Assembly (NCBI GenBank): GCA_000745135.1
Contig: JQNH01000001.1
Location: 310,001-374,000 of the forward strand
Direction of reading: 5' to 3'
Source: Rhizobiales bacterium YIM 77505
GTDB taxonomy: Bacteria > Pseudomonadota > Alphaproteobacteria > Rhizobiales > Beijerinckiaceae
Length of the DNA stretch: 64,000 bases
Below are positions 17,226 through 25,473 of this stretch, one piece after another. Every line of letters begins with the position of its first letter. The first letter of the stretch is position 1. The position numbers and the translations under genes are program-made. The notes under the pieces are model-generated. The model had not been told where the DNA came from. It made no database searches and was given only the letters and a program-made list of their open reading frames with translations.

Positions 17226-19949
17226 ATGGAACGGAGTCTCTTCCGCTACATCTGGCGGCACTCCCGGCGCGACCAGCTCATCATCTTCGCGGTGGTGCTG
17301 GCGTCGCTGCCCTTCTATTTCGCCTCGCTCGATCTGCCTCGCCGGATCGTGAACGAGGCGATTCAAGGGCGCGCCTTCGAGCGGGGCCAGGAGACAGCCC
17401 CGTTCCTCGTGCTGTCGGTCCCCTGGTCGGAGTGGCTTTTCGGACACAGGGTCGAGCTGTTCGGCGGCTTCCAGGTTGACCGCCTGACGCTGCTGTTCGG
17501 GCTCTCGGGACTGTTCCTCCTGCTCGTGCTCGTCAACGGCGCCTTCAAGTACTGGATCAACGTCGCCAAAGGGGCGCTCGGCGAGCGGATGCTGCGCCGC
17601 ATGCGGTTCGAGCTCTTCAGCCTGACCTTGCGGTTCACGCCGGAGGCCCTGCGCGACGTCAAGGCGTCCGAGACGGCGACCATCATCAAGGATGAGGTCG
17701 AGCCGATCGGCGGCTTCATCGGCGATGCCTTCACCCTGCCGCTCTTCCTGGGAACCCAGGCGGCGACCGCGCTCATCTTCATCCTTGTCCAGAATCTGTG
17801 GCTTGGTCTGCTTGCGGCGGCCGTGGTCGGGGTGCAGTTCACGATCATCCCCCGCCTGCGCCGGGAGCTTCTGCGGCTCGGCAAGCAGCGGCAACTCGCC
17901 TCGCGCCGGCTTGCGGGCCGGGTGAGCGAGATCGTGGACGGCATCGAGGCGGTCAAGGTCCACAACGCCCACGCGTGGGAACGCGCCGAGATTGGTCAGC
18001 GCCTCTACGAGCTCTTCGACCTGCGCTTCCGCATCTACAAGCGGAAGTTCATGGTCAAGTTCCTCAACAATTTGCTCGCGCAGCTCACGCCGTTCTTCTT
18101 CTACGCGGTTGGCGGATACTTCGCCTTGCGCGGGCAGCTCGACATCGGGCAGCTCGTGGCGGTGATCGCCGCCTATCGCGAGCTGCCGCCGCCGCTCAAG
18201 GAGCTGATCGACTGGGATCAGCAGCGCCTTGACGTGCAGGTGAAGTACGATCAGGTGGCACAGCATTTCGCGCCTGAGCGGCTGGCCCCCGAGCCGGAGA
18301 CGGAGGGCGAGGATGACGGGCCGCTCGTCGGCCAGCTCGCCGTGCGGGACCTGACGGCAAGGGACCTGCACGGCCAGGCCCTGATCGATCGCGCTTCGTT
18401 TGCCCTTGAGCTTCCGGCCCACATCGCGCTCGTGGGCGACGGGGGGCCAGGCGCCAGCGCGTTGGCGCGCATCCTCGCCCGCCAGACGACGGAGTTCGCG
18501 GGCGAGGTCAGGATCGGCGACCGGGATGTTCGCGAGCTGTCGCGGGCGACGGCCGGCCGGCGGATGGCCTATGCCGGCGTCGAGGCCATCCTTTTCCCAG
18601 GCACCGTCCGCGACAATCTCGTCTATGGGCTGCGGCACAGGCCGTTGCGCAGCGCTGCAGAGGATGCCCGTCAGAAGGCGCGTCGCCTCGTCGAGGCGAG
18701 GCGCACCGGGAACCCGATCGAGAACATCGCCGATTGCTGGATCGACGTCTCGCTCGCCGGCGCCGCCGACGAAGAGGAACTCGACCTCCTCCTCATCGAC
18801 CTTCTTCGTCGGCTCGGACTGAAGGACGACATCTACCGGTGGGGCCTCTCCGGGATGGTCGATCCCGGCCGGCACCCGGATCTCGCCGACCAGATCATCG
18901 CCGCCCGGATCCGCCTGCGCACGCGCCTTGCGGCCGCCGACATGGCCGACCTCGTGGAGCCCTTCGACGTCGAACGCTACAATCGCCAGGCGACGGTCGC
19001 GGAGAACCTCCTGTTCGGCGTCCCGACCTCGCGAGCCCTGATGGGGCGCAATCTTGCCGAGCATCATGTGTTCCGGGAGGCGCTCGACGCCGAGGGGCTG
19101 ACGGCCGACCTTGCGCGGATGGGCGCCCGCATTGCCGAGACGATGATCGAGATCTTCCGCGGCCTGCCCCCGGGCCATCCCCTGTTCGAGCAGTTCTCGT
19201 TCATCAGCGCCGAGGAACTGCCGGACTATGAGGCCATTCTGCGTCGGCACGCCCGTCGGCGCGATGGATTCAAGGGCCAGGATTTGACGCGGCTCCTCGC
19301 CCTGCCCCTCGCCTATATCGAGCCTCGCCATCGTCTCGGCCTCATCGAGGCTCCGCTCGAGGAGCGGCTGGTCAAGGCGCGGCGCGCCGTCCGCGATCGC
19401 CTCGAGCGGTCGGGCGATCCGGGGGTGGAATTCTACGACGTGGAGCGCGTCTGCGCCGCCGCTCCGCTCAAGGACAACCTGCTCTTCGGCCGCATCAGCC
19501 ATCGCACCGCCAACGCTCAAGTCCGCGTGACGGAGGCCATCACCGGCGTGGTCGAGGAGATGGGGCTGAGGCCGGCGATCGAACGGGTCGCCCTCGATCA
19601 CCAGGTCGGGCCTGCCGGCCGCATGCTGACGGCGGCGCAGCGGGCGAGCATCAATCTCGGCCGCTGCCTTGCGAAGCGGCCGGACATCTTCATCCTCGAC
19701 GGCGCGCTGGCGCCTTTTGGCGAGACTCAGCGGAAGGATCTGCTGGTCTCGCTGCTCGAAGCCTCTCGCGGTCGGACGATGGTGGCGGTACTGTCGAGCG
19801 ACCGCGAGAGCGAGAGCTTCGACGTGGTCCTGCGGGTCGAGGACATGAGGGTTGTTGTGGGCGAGCCGAGCGGCAGACGAACGTCGACGGACGGGGCGGT
19901 GCAGCACGGCGGGAGCCGCGAGAAACGGGTCGCGGGAGAGGTCGCATGA
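17226..19949 (+). CDS. Degenerate ABC-exporter-like membrane protein with interrupted, catalytically dead nucleotide-binding domain
   Basis: A 907-residue protein. Residues ~18-340 form a type I exporter membrane domain (about six helices and coupling-like segments such as SEIVDGIEAVKVHNAHAWE). The ATPase domain that follows is broken in every motif. Walker A is GDGGPGAS at 404-411 with Ala410 for Lys; the Q-loop Gln is Val452. The signature is LTAAQ at 801-805. Walker B is FILDGALAP with Gly826 for the catalytic Glu, and Ser replaces the switch His near 857. About 330 residues separate Q-loop and signature, where ~50-60 is normal. This insert repeats a [DE]NL[LV][FY]G motif at 463, 593 and 750. 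The frame is intact and its stop overlaps the next gene, so a pseudogene is unlikely. It probably works as a sensor or scaffold, not a pump; this is inference. Confidence 0.85.
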   Translation: MERSLFRYIWRHSRRDQLIIFAVVLASLPFYFASLDLPRRIVNEAIQGRAFERGQETAPFLVLSVPWSEWLFGHRVELFGGFQVDRLTLLFGLSGLFLLLVLVNGAFKYWINVAKGALGERMLRRMRFELFSLTLRFTPEALRDVKASETATIIKDEVEPIGGFIGDAFTLPLFLGTQAATALIFILVQNLWLGLLAAAVVGVQFTIIPRLRRELLRLGKQRQLASRRLAGRVSEIVDGIEAVKVHNAHAWERAEIGQRLYELFDLRFRIYKRKFMVKFLNNLLAQLTPFFFYAVGGYFALRGQLDIGQLVAVIAAYRELPPPLKELIDWDQQRLDVQVKYDQVAQHFAPERLAPEPETEGEDDGPLVGQLAVRDLTARDLHGQALIDRASFALELPAHIALVGDGGPGASALARILARQTTEFAGEVRIGDRDVRELSRATAGRRMAYAGVEAILFPGTVRDNLVYGLRHRPLRSAAEDARQKARRLVEARRTGNPIENIADCWIDVSLAGAADEEELDLLLIDLLRRLGLKDDIYRWGLSGMVDPGRHPDLADQIIAARIRLRTRLAAADMADLVEPFDVERYNRQATVAENLLFGVPTSRALMGRNLAEHHVFREALDAEGLTADLARMGARIAETMIEIFRGLPPGHPLFEQFSFISAEELPDYEAILRRHARRRDGFKGQDLTRLLALPLAYIEPRHRLGLIEAPLEERLVKARRAVRDRLERSGDPGVEFYDVERVCAAAPLKDNLLFGRISHRTANAQVRVTEAITGVVEEMGLRPAIERVALDHQVGPAGRMLTAAQRASINLGRCLAKRPDIFILDGALAPFGETQRKDLLVSLLEASRGRTMVAVLSSDRESESFDVVLRVEDMRVVVGEPSGRRTSTDGAVQHGGSREKRVAGEVA

Positions 19950-20392
19950 CATTGGACACGGAGGTTCAGTCGCTCAGGCAAGTGCCGATGTTCCGGGAGA
20001 TCGATCCGGCGCGGCTCAAGCTCCTCGCCTTCACGAGCGAGCGCGTGCACTTCGCCGCGGGACAACGCTTCTTCTCGCAAGGCGATGCGGCCGACGCCGC
20101 CTATGTGATCCTCGAGGGCAAGGCCAACGTGTCGCTCGACACGCCGAACGGCGAGATCACGGTGGCGGAGCTTGGACAGAACGCCATCGTCGGGGAGATG
20201 GGCATCCTCTCGGACAGCCCCCGCTCGGCCACCGTGGTGGCGGCCCAGCCGACCACGGCGCTGCGCATCGACAAGCGCGTGTTCCTCGAGCTTCTGACGC
20301 AGTTCCCGCAGATGGCAATGGCGGTCATGCGCGAGATCGCCATGCGGCTCGAGCGGACGAACGCCCAACTGGCCCGCCAGTCCCGGTCCTGA
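19946..20392 (+). CDS. Stand-alone cyclic nucleotide-binding domain protein
   Basis: A 148-residue protein made of a single CRP-type cyclic-nucleotide-binding beta-barrel and C-helix. The phosphate-binding cassette reads GEMGILSDSPRSATVV (residues 83-98) with the ribose-binding Glu84 and phosphate-binding Arg93 intact, so cAMP or cGMP binding is expected. No helix-turn-helix follows, so it is not a CRP/FNR transcription factor. The ATG at 19946 overlaps the pseudo-ABC stop (ATGA), and 25 bases downstream begins a cyclase. It is therefore a likely reader of the nucleotide made by its operon partner, perhaps docking on the pseudo-ABC protein (inferred). Confidence 0.88.
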   Translation: MTLDTEVQSLRQVPMFREIDPARLKLLAFTSERVHFAAGQRFFSQGDAADAAYVILEGKANVSLDTPNGEITVAELGQNAIVGEMGILSDSPRSATVVAAQPTTALRIDKRVFLELLTQFPQMAMAVMREIAMRLERTNAQLARQSRS

Positions 20393-20417
20393 CAGGGCGC
20401 CGACGGAGGAGGGGCGG

Positions 20418-22121
20418 ATGGCTCGCGCTGTACGAGCCTCCCGTCGCGTCCTTCCCCGCTGGCTGCGCGGCCGGCGTTGGCGGGACGCCCAGGCTTGGCG
20501 ATTGGCGTCCGGCCTCGTTCTCTTCGCCTTCGTCCTGAGCCATTTCCTCAACCATGCCCTCGGCCACTGGTCGGTCGAGGTGATGGAGGACGTGCAGGCG
20601 GTGCGCCGCGGGTTCTGGCGCTCCTGGCCGGGAACGCTGCTCCTGTGCGGCGCCTTCGGCGTGCATGTGGGGCTCGCCGTCTGGAAGGTCGTCCGGCGCC
20701 GGACGTGGCGCATGGCGCCCTGGGAGGCGCTGCAGATCGCACTTGGCCTTGCCATTCCGTTCCTTGCGGCGGCGCATGTGGCGGTCACCCGCGGGCTCGC
20801 CAGCTTCCACAGCCTCGACGACACGTACACGGTGGTGCTGCGTCTGCTCTGGCCGGACCTCGCCTTCGACCAGTCCCTGCTTCTGGTGATCGTGTGGCTG
20901 CACGCCACCATCGGCCTTCATCACTGGATGAAGACGAAGCTCTGGTATGCGCGATGGAGCCCGGTCTTTCTCGTGCTCGCCGTCCTGGTGCCCACGGTGT
21001 CGATCACGGGCTGGATCGAGGCCGCGCGCCGGCTGTCGCTGAAGACGTTTTCCGAGCCGCCGATGAGCGACGCCCTCTATGACGCAGGCGGGCGCCTCAT
21101 CGGGGCGGCGAAGGGCGGTGTGTGGACCGCGTTCGGGCTTCTCGTCGTCGCGATGCTCGCCGCGCGCGCCTTCGACTGGCTCCGCCGCGGCCCCGCCGTC
21201 ACCTATCCCGGCGGCCGCACGGTACGCTCGGCGCCGGGCGCCACGCTTCTCGAGACCAGCCGCGCCGCCGGCGTTCCGCACGCGGCCGCCTGCGGCGGCA
21301 GGGGCCGCTGCACCACGTGCCGCGTCCTTGTCACCGAGGGGAGCGATCGGCTGCCTCCCCCGAACGCGACGGAGCGCGCGGCGCTCGATCGGATCGCCGC
21401 TCCGCCGGGCGTGCGCCTCGCCTGCCAGGTGCGGCCGACTCACGCCGTTTCGGTCCGGCCGCTCATTCCCCTGCGGGAGGCGGAGCCGGCCGCGAGCCGC
21501 GATGCCTATCGCTGGGGCGTCGAGCGCCGGATCACGGTGATGTTCGCTGATCTGCGCGGCTTCACGAGCCTTGCCGAGCGGCTCTACCCTTACGACTCGG
21601 TGTTCCTGCTCAACCGCTATTTCGAGGTGATGAGCGAGGCCATCGAACGCCGCGGCGGGGAGGTCGACAAATTCCTCGGCGACGGGATCATGGCGCTGTT
21701 CGGGGTGATGCCTTCGCAGGGGGCCGGCAGCCGCGACGCCCTCCTCGCTGCGCGGGACATGTTCGCCGCTCTCGAGCGGCTCAACGCCGAGTTCGCCTCC
21801 ACGCTCATGGAGCGCCTGCGCATGGGCATTGGCCTTCACATGGGCCCGGCGGTGCTCGGACGGGTGGGCGGTCGGCGCAGCGCGAGCCTCACCGCCCTTG
21901 GAGACAGCGTCAACATCGCGAGCCGTTTGGAGAACCTGAACAAGGAGTTCGGCTCGATCCTCGTGGTGTCCGACGCCGCCCTGCGCGCCTCGGGTCTGAC
22001 GATTCCGGGAGCTGAGATTCGCGAGGTGGCGATCCGCGGGCGCGAGGAGATGCTGAAAGTGCATGTGGCAAGCGACCTCGGCGTTCTCGCCGAAGCGCCA
22101 CGCGAGGCTGCCACCGCGTGA
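20418..22121 (+). CDS. Membrane class III adenylate/guanylate cyclase with 2Fe-2S ferredoxin domain
   Basis: A 567-residue three-part protein. Residues ~28-250 hold about six hydrophobic helices rich in His (H42, H46, H50, H83, H120, H162, H168, H169), reminiscent of b-type haem membrane domains. Residues ~262-350 are a plant-type ferredoxin domain with C292, C298, C301 and C336 (CX5CX2CX34C). Residues ~370-550 are a class III cyclase with all canonical residues: metal-binding D378 and D422, substrate-contacting K418 and D496, transition-state N499 and R503. GGAGGAGGGG at 20405-20414 is a strong ribosome-binding site for the ATG at 20418. A redox- or electron-flow-controlled cyclic-nucleotide synthase is predicted. 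The haem is inferred; the cyclase is well supported. Confidence 0.9.
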   Translation: MARAVRASRRVLPRWLRGRRWRDAQAWRLASGLVLFAFVLSHFLNHALGHWSVEVMEDVQAVRRGFWRSWPGTLLLCGAFGVHVGLAVWKVVRRRTWRMAPWEALQIALGLAIPFLAAAHVAVTRGLASFHSLDDTYTVVLRLLWPDLAFDQSLLLVIVWLHATIGLHHWMKTKLWYARWSPVFLVLAVLVPTVSITGWIEAARRLSLKTFSEPPMSDALYDAGGRLIGAAKGGVWTAFGLLVVAMLAARAFDWLRRGPAVTYPGGRTVRSAPGATLLETSRAAGVPHAAACGGRGRCTTCRVLVTEGSDRLPPPNATERAALDRIAAPPGVRLACQVRPTHAVSVRPLIPLREAEPAASRDAYRWGVERRITVMFADLRGFTSLAERLYPYDSVFLLNRYFEVMSEAIERRGGEVDKFLGDGIMALFGVMPSQGAGSRDALLAARDMFAALERLNAEFASTLMERLRMGIGLHMGPAVLGRVGGRRSASLTALGDSVNIASRLENLNKEFGSILVVSDAALRASGLTIPGAEIREVAIRGREEMLKVHVASDLGVLAEAPREAATA

Positions 22122-22372
22122 GCATCCGGAGGGCGCTGCAGCCAAGAGCCTTGCCCTAAGAGCGTGCCGAGGGCGGCCCCATGCGTTTGCCCTTTTCTAG
22201 CGGTTTCCTGAAGGCTCGCCGGCGGCAGCCGCGGGTGCGGCCGAAAAATATGCGCCCTCTCATCTTGACCATGGGGCGCCTGATGAGGAGCCTCTGCCGG
22301 CACGAGAGGGCGTGTCTCGACGAGGCAAGCTTCAGGCAACGGTTCCAACGCCTACGGCAGGATGGAGACAGC

Positions 22373-23143
22373 ATGGATCTTGGCGCCGCCATTCGGGGCA
22401 AGCGCGTTTTCGTGACCGGCGCTTCGAGCGGGCTTGGGGCGCATTTTGCGAGGCTTCTGGCGCGGAATGGCGCCAGCGTCGCGGTGGGCGCCCGCCGCCG
22501 GGACCGTCTCGATGCGCTCCTCAAGGAGATATCGGCTATCGGCGCCGGAGCCGCCATGGCCGTCGACCTCGACGTCGCCGACGAAGGCTCGGTGGCGCAG
22601 GCCTGGGCCACGGCCGAGGCGGCTCTCGGCCCCATGGACGTGCTGGTCAACAACGCGGGCATCGCCGAGGGGAGCATGGCGCTGGACACGCCCCCTGATG
22701 CCTTCGATCGGGTCATCGCCACCAATCTTCGCGGCGTATGGCTCATGTCGACGACGGCGGCCGCGGGCTGGCGGGACGCCAAGCGTGGCGGCGTCATCGT
22801 CAACATCGCCTCGATCACCGCCTTTCGGGTGGCGGGCGGGATCGCGGCCTATGCGGCCTCCAAAGCCGCGGTGGTGCGCATGACCGAGGCGCACGCTCTC
22901 GAATGGGCCCGCTTCGGCATCCGCGTCAACGCCCTCGCGCCCGGCTACATCGCCACCGAGATCAACGCCGGCTTCTTCGAGACCGAGGCAGGGCAGGCGA
23001 TGATCAAGCGCATTCCCATGCGGCGCCTCGGCCAGCCGGAGGACCTCGACGGCGCCTTCCTGCTGCTCGCCACCGACGCCTCGCGCTGGATGACCGGCGC
23101 GACGATCGCCGTCGATGGGGGCCACCTCGTGTCCTCTCTTTGA
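22373..23143 (+). CDS. SDR family NAD(P)-dependent oxidoreductase
   Basis: A 256-residue classical short-chain dehydrogenase/reductase. It shows the cofactor motif TGASSGLG (residues ~15-22), the NNAG motif, the catalytic Ser region NIASITAF, YAASK (catalytic Tyr and Lys), and the C-terminal PGYIATEIN and DGGHLVS segments. The ATG at 22373 has GGAG seven bases upstream and starts just before the Rossmann fold; the upstream open frame is Arg-rich and unlikely to be translated. Neighbours give no clear pathway; it is monocistronic between convergent and tandem genes. It is likely a 3-oxoacyl- or alcohol-type reductase. Confidence 0.9.
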   Translation: MDLGAAIRGKRVFVTGASSGLGAHFARLLARNGASVAVGARRRDRLDALLKEISAIGAGAAMAVDLDVADEGSVAQAWATAEAALGPMDVLVNNAGIAEGSMALDTPPDAFDRVIATNLRGVWLMSTTAAAGWRDAKRGGVIVNIASITAFRVAGGIAAYAASKAAVVRMTEAHALEWARFGIRVNALAPGYIATEINAGFFETEAGQAMIKRIPMRRLGQPEDLDGAFLLLATDASRWMTGATIAVDGGHLVSSL

Positions 23144-23375
23144 AGGCCGCGCCGCGGTCTGGCTCACCGCCGCCTTCACCGGGCAACGGCGCTCCCGTCG
23201 AGACCGCGACTGCATCCATGCGGCGCTGCTTCGCAGCAAGTTGTTGCGCTTCTGTCTCGGACTGCGTTCCGCGCCCTCCGGCGCTCCACGCGTCCGGGAA
23301 GGGAGGGTGGCAGGAAGGGTGGCGCCCACCGCCGCAGGAAAGAGAGGACATCCGGCGACCCGGCCCGACAACGCC

Positions 23376-24428
23376 CTAAGCCGCCACAGCCTCGCCGTCG
23401 CTGAATGCTTTGCCCGGCCGTGGCTCCGGCCCGTCGTTGAGGTGGCAGGCGGAGAAGCGGCCTGGGGCGATCTTTTTCAGGGCCGGCCTGTCCACCTTGC
23501 AGCGGTCGAAGGCGAAGGGGCAGCGCGGGTGGAAGTGGCAGCCGCTCGGCGGATGAAGCGGGGACGGGATCTCGCCCTTCAGGGCCGAGAAGCGTTTCTT
23601 CCTAGGCTCCAGACGCGGCACCTCCGCGAGCAGCGCCTCGGTGTAGGGATGGTTCGGGGCACGGAAGATCTCGTCGGCGGGGCTCAGCTCCACGATCCGG
23701 CCGAGATACATCACGGCGACGCGGTCCGAGATATGCTCGACGACGCCGAGATCATGGCTGACGAAGAGGTAGGTGAGCCCGAACTCCTGGCGCAGCGTCA
23801 TGAACAGGTTGAGGACCTGCGCCTGGATCGACACGTCGAGGGCCGCTGTCGACTCGTCGCAGACGAGCACCTTGGGCTTCACCGCGAGCGCCCGCGCGAT
23901 GCCGATGCGGGCCCGCTGCCCGCCCGAGAACTGGTGTGGATAGCGCCGCCGCGTCGCCGGGTCGAGGCCGACCCGGGCCATGATCTCGCAGACATAGGCG
24001 TCCATCTCAGCCGGGCGCACGAGGCCGTGCACGACCGGCGCTTCGCCGATGATCTCGACGACCCGGCGGCGCGGGTTGAGGGAGGCCATCGGGTCCTGGA
24101 ACACCATCTGGATGGCGAGATCCGCGGCGCGGCGCTCCTTGCCGGACAGCTCCGCCAGGGCGCGCCCGCGGAAGCGCACCGTGCCGGCGCTCGGCTCCAG
24201 AATGCCGGCGACGATCCGCCCGAGCGTCGACTTCCCGCAGCCGGATTCTCCCACCAGCCCGACGACCTCGCCCTCGGCGATGGTGAGAGTCACGTTGTCG
24301 ACCGCGCGGACGACCTGCTCGCTGAGGCCCGCCCCGAAGAGGTTGGCGATCTTCTCGGCCGCGTCGAGCGGCTTCACGAAGCGCTTCGAGACGTTCTCGA
24401 GAGCGATGATGGGATCGGGCATGGCCAT
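23376..24428 (-). CDS. Peptide ABC transporter ATP-binding protein (DppF-like)
   Basis: A ~350-residue ATPase with Walker A GESGCGKST, VFQDPMASLNPRR at the Q-loop, signature FSGGQRARIGIARAL, Walker B VLVCDESTAALD and switch His in FVSHDLG. The C-terminal oligopeptide extension includes HPYTEALLAEVP and the Cys segment CHFHPRCPFAFDRC, which in some Dpp ATPases binds a [4Fe-4S] cluster. The ATG at 24428 shares one base with the DppD stop; a GTG at 24431 and an ATG at 24422 are alternatives. It is the last gene of the dpp operon. Confidence 0.93.
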   Translation of the reverse strand: MAMPDPIIALENVSKRFVKPLDAAEKIANLFGAGLSEQVVRAVDNVTLTIAEGEVVGLVGESGCGKSTLGRIVAGILEPSAGTVRFRGRALAELSGKERRAADLAIQMVFQDPMASLNPRRRVVEIIGEAPVVHGLVRPAEMDAYVCEIMARVGLDPATRRRYPHQFSGGQRARIGIARALAVKPKVLVCDESTAALDVSIQAQVLNLFMTLRQEFGLTYLFVSHDLGVVEHISDRVAVMYLGRIVELSPADEIFRAPNHPYTEALLAEVPRLEPRKKRFSALKGEIPSPLHPPSGCHFHPRCPFAFDRCKVDRPALKKIAPGRFSACHLNDGPEPRPGKAFSDGEAVAA

Positions 24429-25414
24429 CACGCGGCCGCCGGAGCTTGCTCGATGAGCGGGTGATGGCAGCGCGCCATGCGCGCCCCGTCATACGGCGTT
24501 GGTTCGGGCATGATCGTTCGGCAGGTGACGGAGGCGCGCGGGCAGCGCGGGTTGAAGGGGCAGGCCGGCGGCACCTTGGCGAGGGACGGCGTCATGCCCG
24601 GGATCTGGGCGAGCGGCACGCCGCGCTTGTTGCGGCTCGGCACCGAGCCGATGAGGCCGGCCGTATAGGGGTGGATGGGGCGTTCGAGCACGTCCGCGAC
24701 GGCGCCGGTCTCGACGATGCGGCCCGCATACATCACGGCGATGCGGTCGGCGAGCCCGGCGATGACCGAAAGGTCGTGGGTGATCCATACCATGGCGGTG
24801 CCGCTCTCCGCGGCGAGCTCTTGCACCTCGGCGAGGATCTGGGCCTGGATGGTGACGTCAAGCGCCGTCGTCGGCTCGTCCGCCACGAGCACCGCCGGGC
24901 GGTGGAGGAGGGCGGTGGCGATGGCGACGCGCTGGCGCATGCCGCCCGAGAACTGGTGCGGATAGGCGGTCAGCCGCTCCTCCGGGGAAGGAATGCCGAC
25001 CTTGAGGAGCGCCTGCCGGGCGCGGTCGCGCGCCGCCTTTTCCGAGACGTTCTCATGGGCCCGGATCGCCTCGATCATCTGGGTGTCGATGCGCAGGACC
25101 GGATTCAAGGTGGTCATCGGGTCCTGGAAAATCATGGCGAGCCGCTTGCCGCGCAGGCGCCGAAGCTCCCGTTCCGGCTTGCCGATGAGCTCCTCGCCTT
25201 CGAGCCTGATCGAGCCCGCCTCGATCCTGCCGGGCGCATCGACGAGGCCGAGGATGGCAAGGCCCGTTACCGACTTGCCGGAGCCCGACTCGCCGACGAG
25301 GCCGAGCACCTCGCCCCGATGGACGTCGAAGGACACACCGTTGACCGCTGTCACCACGCCCTCACGGATCGCGAAGGTGACGACGAGATCGCGGACCGAG
25401 AGGATCGGTGTCAT
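24428..25414 (-). CDS. Peptide ABC transporter ATP-binding protein (DppD-like)
   Basis: A ~328-residue ATPase with [47 protein letters not shown] and WITHDLS, plus the C-terminal [12 protein letters not shown] and [14 protein letters not shown] oligopeptide segments. The ATG at 25414 is preferred. An in-frame ATG at 25477, overlapping the permease stop, would add 21 residues translated across the palindrome at 25433-25455, which looks like a repeat and not protein sequence. It forms the cytoplasmic ATPase pair with the DppF-like protein. Confidence 0.92.
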   Translation of the reverse strand: MTPILSVRDLVVTFAIREGVVTAVNGVSFDVHRGEVLGLVGESGSGKSVTGLAILGLVDAPGRIEAGSIRLEGEELIGKPERELRRLRGKRLAMIFQDPMTTLNPVLRIDTQMIEAIRAHENVSEKAARDRARQALLKVGIPSPEERLTAYPHQFSGGMRQRVAIATALLHRPAVLVADEPTTALDVTIQAQILAEVQELAAESGTAMVWITHDLSVIAGLADRIAVMYAGRIVETGAVADVLERPIHPYTAGLIGSVPSRNKRGVPLAQIPGMTPSLAKVPPACPFNPRCPRASVTCRTIMPEPTPYDGARMARCHHPLIEQAPAAA

Positions 25415-25432
25415 GGCGCGCCCGCCCTGCGT

Positions 25433-25455
25433 TCCCCTCCCTTGCGGGGAGGGGA
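25433..25455. repeat. Palindrome between dppC-like and dppD-like genes
   Basis: TCCCCTCCC (25433-25441) pairs with GGGAGGGGA (25447-25455) around TTGCG. It belongs to the same C/G-rich palindrome family as 4921-4945 and 27424-27448, though its stem sequence differs slightly. It lies in the 59-base gap inside the dpp operon. Confidence 0.65.
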
Positions 25456-25473
25456 GGCTGCTAGCCTCGGCGC

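Noticed and set aside
17211-19952. Very long open frame (~913 codons) antisense to the pseudo-ABC gene
   Set aside because: High G+C leaves the opposite strand open. Its translation is rich in Arg, Asp, Glu and His with no recognisable domain, whereas the plus strand encodes a clear ABC fold.
19946-20392. Cyclic-nucleotide-binding protein as a CRP-type transcription factor
   Set aside because: It ends after the C-helix; there is no helix-turn-helix domain.
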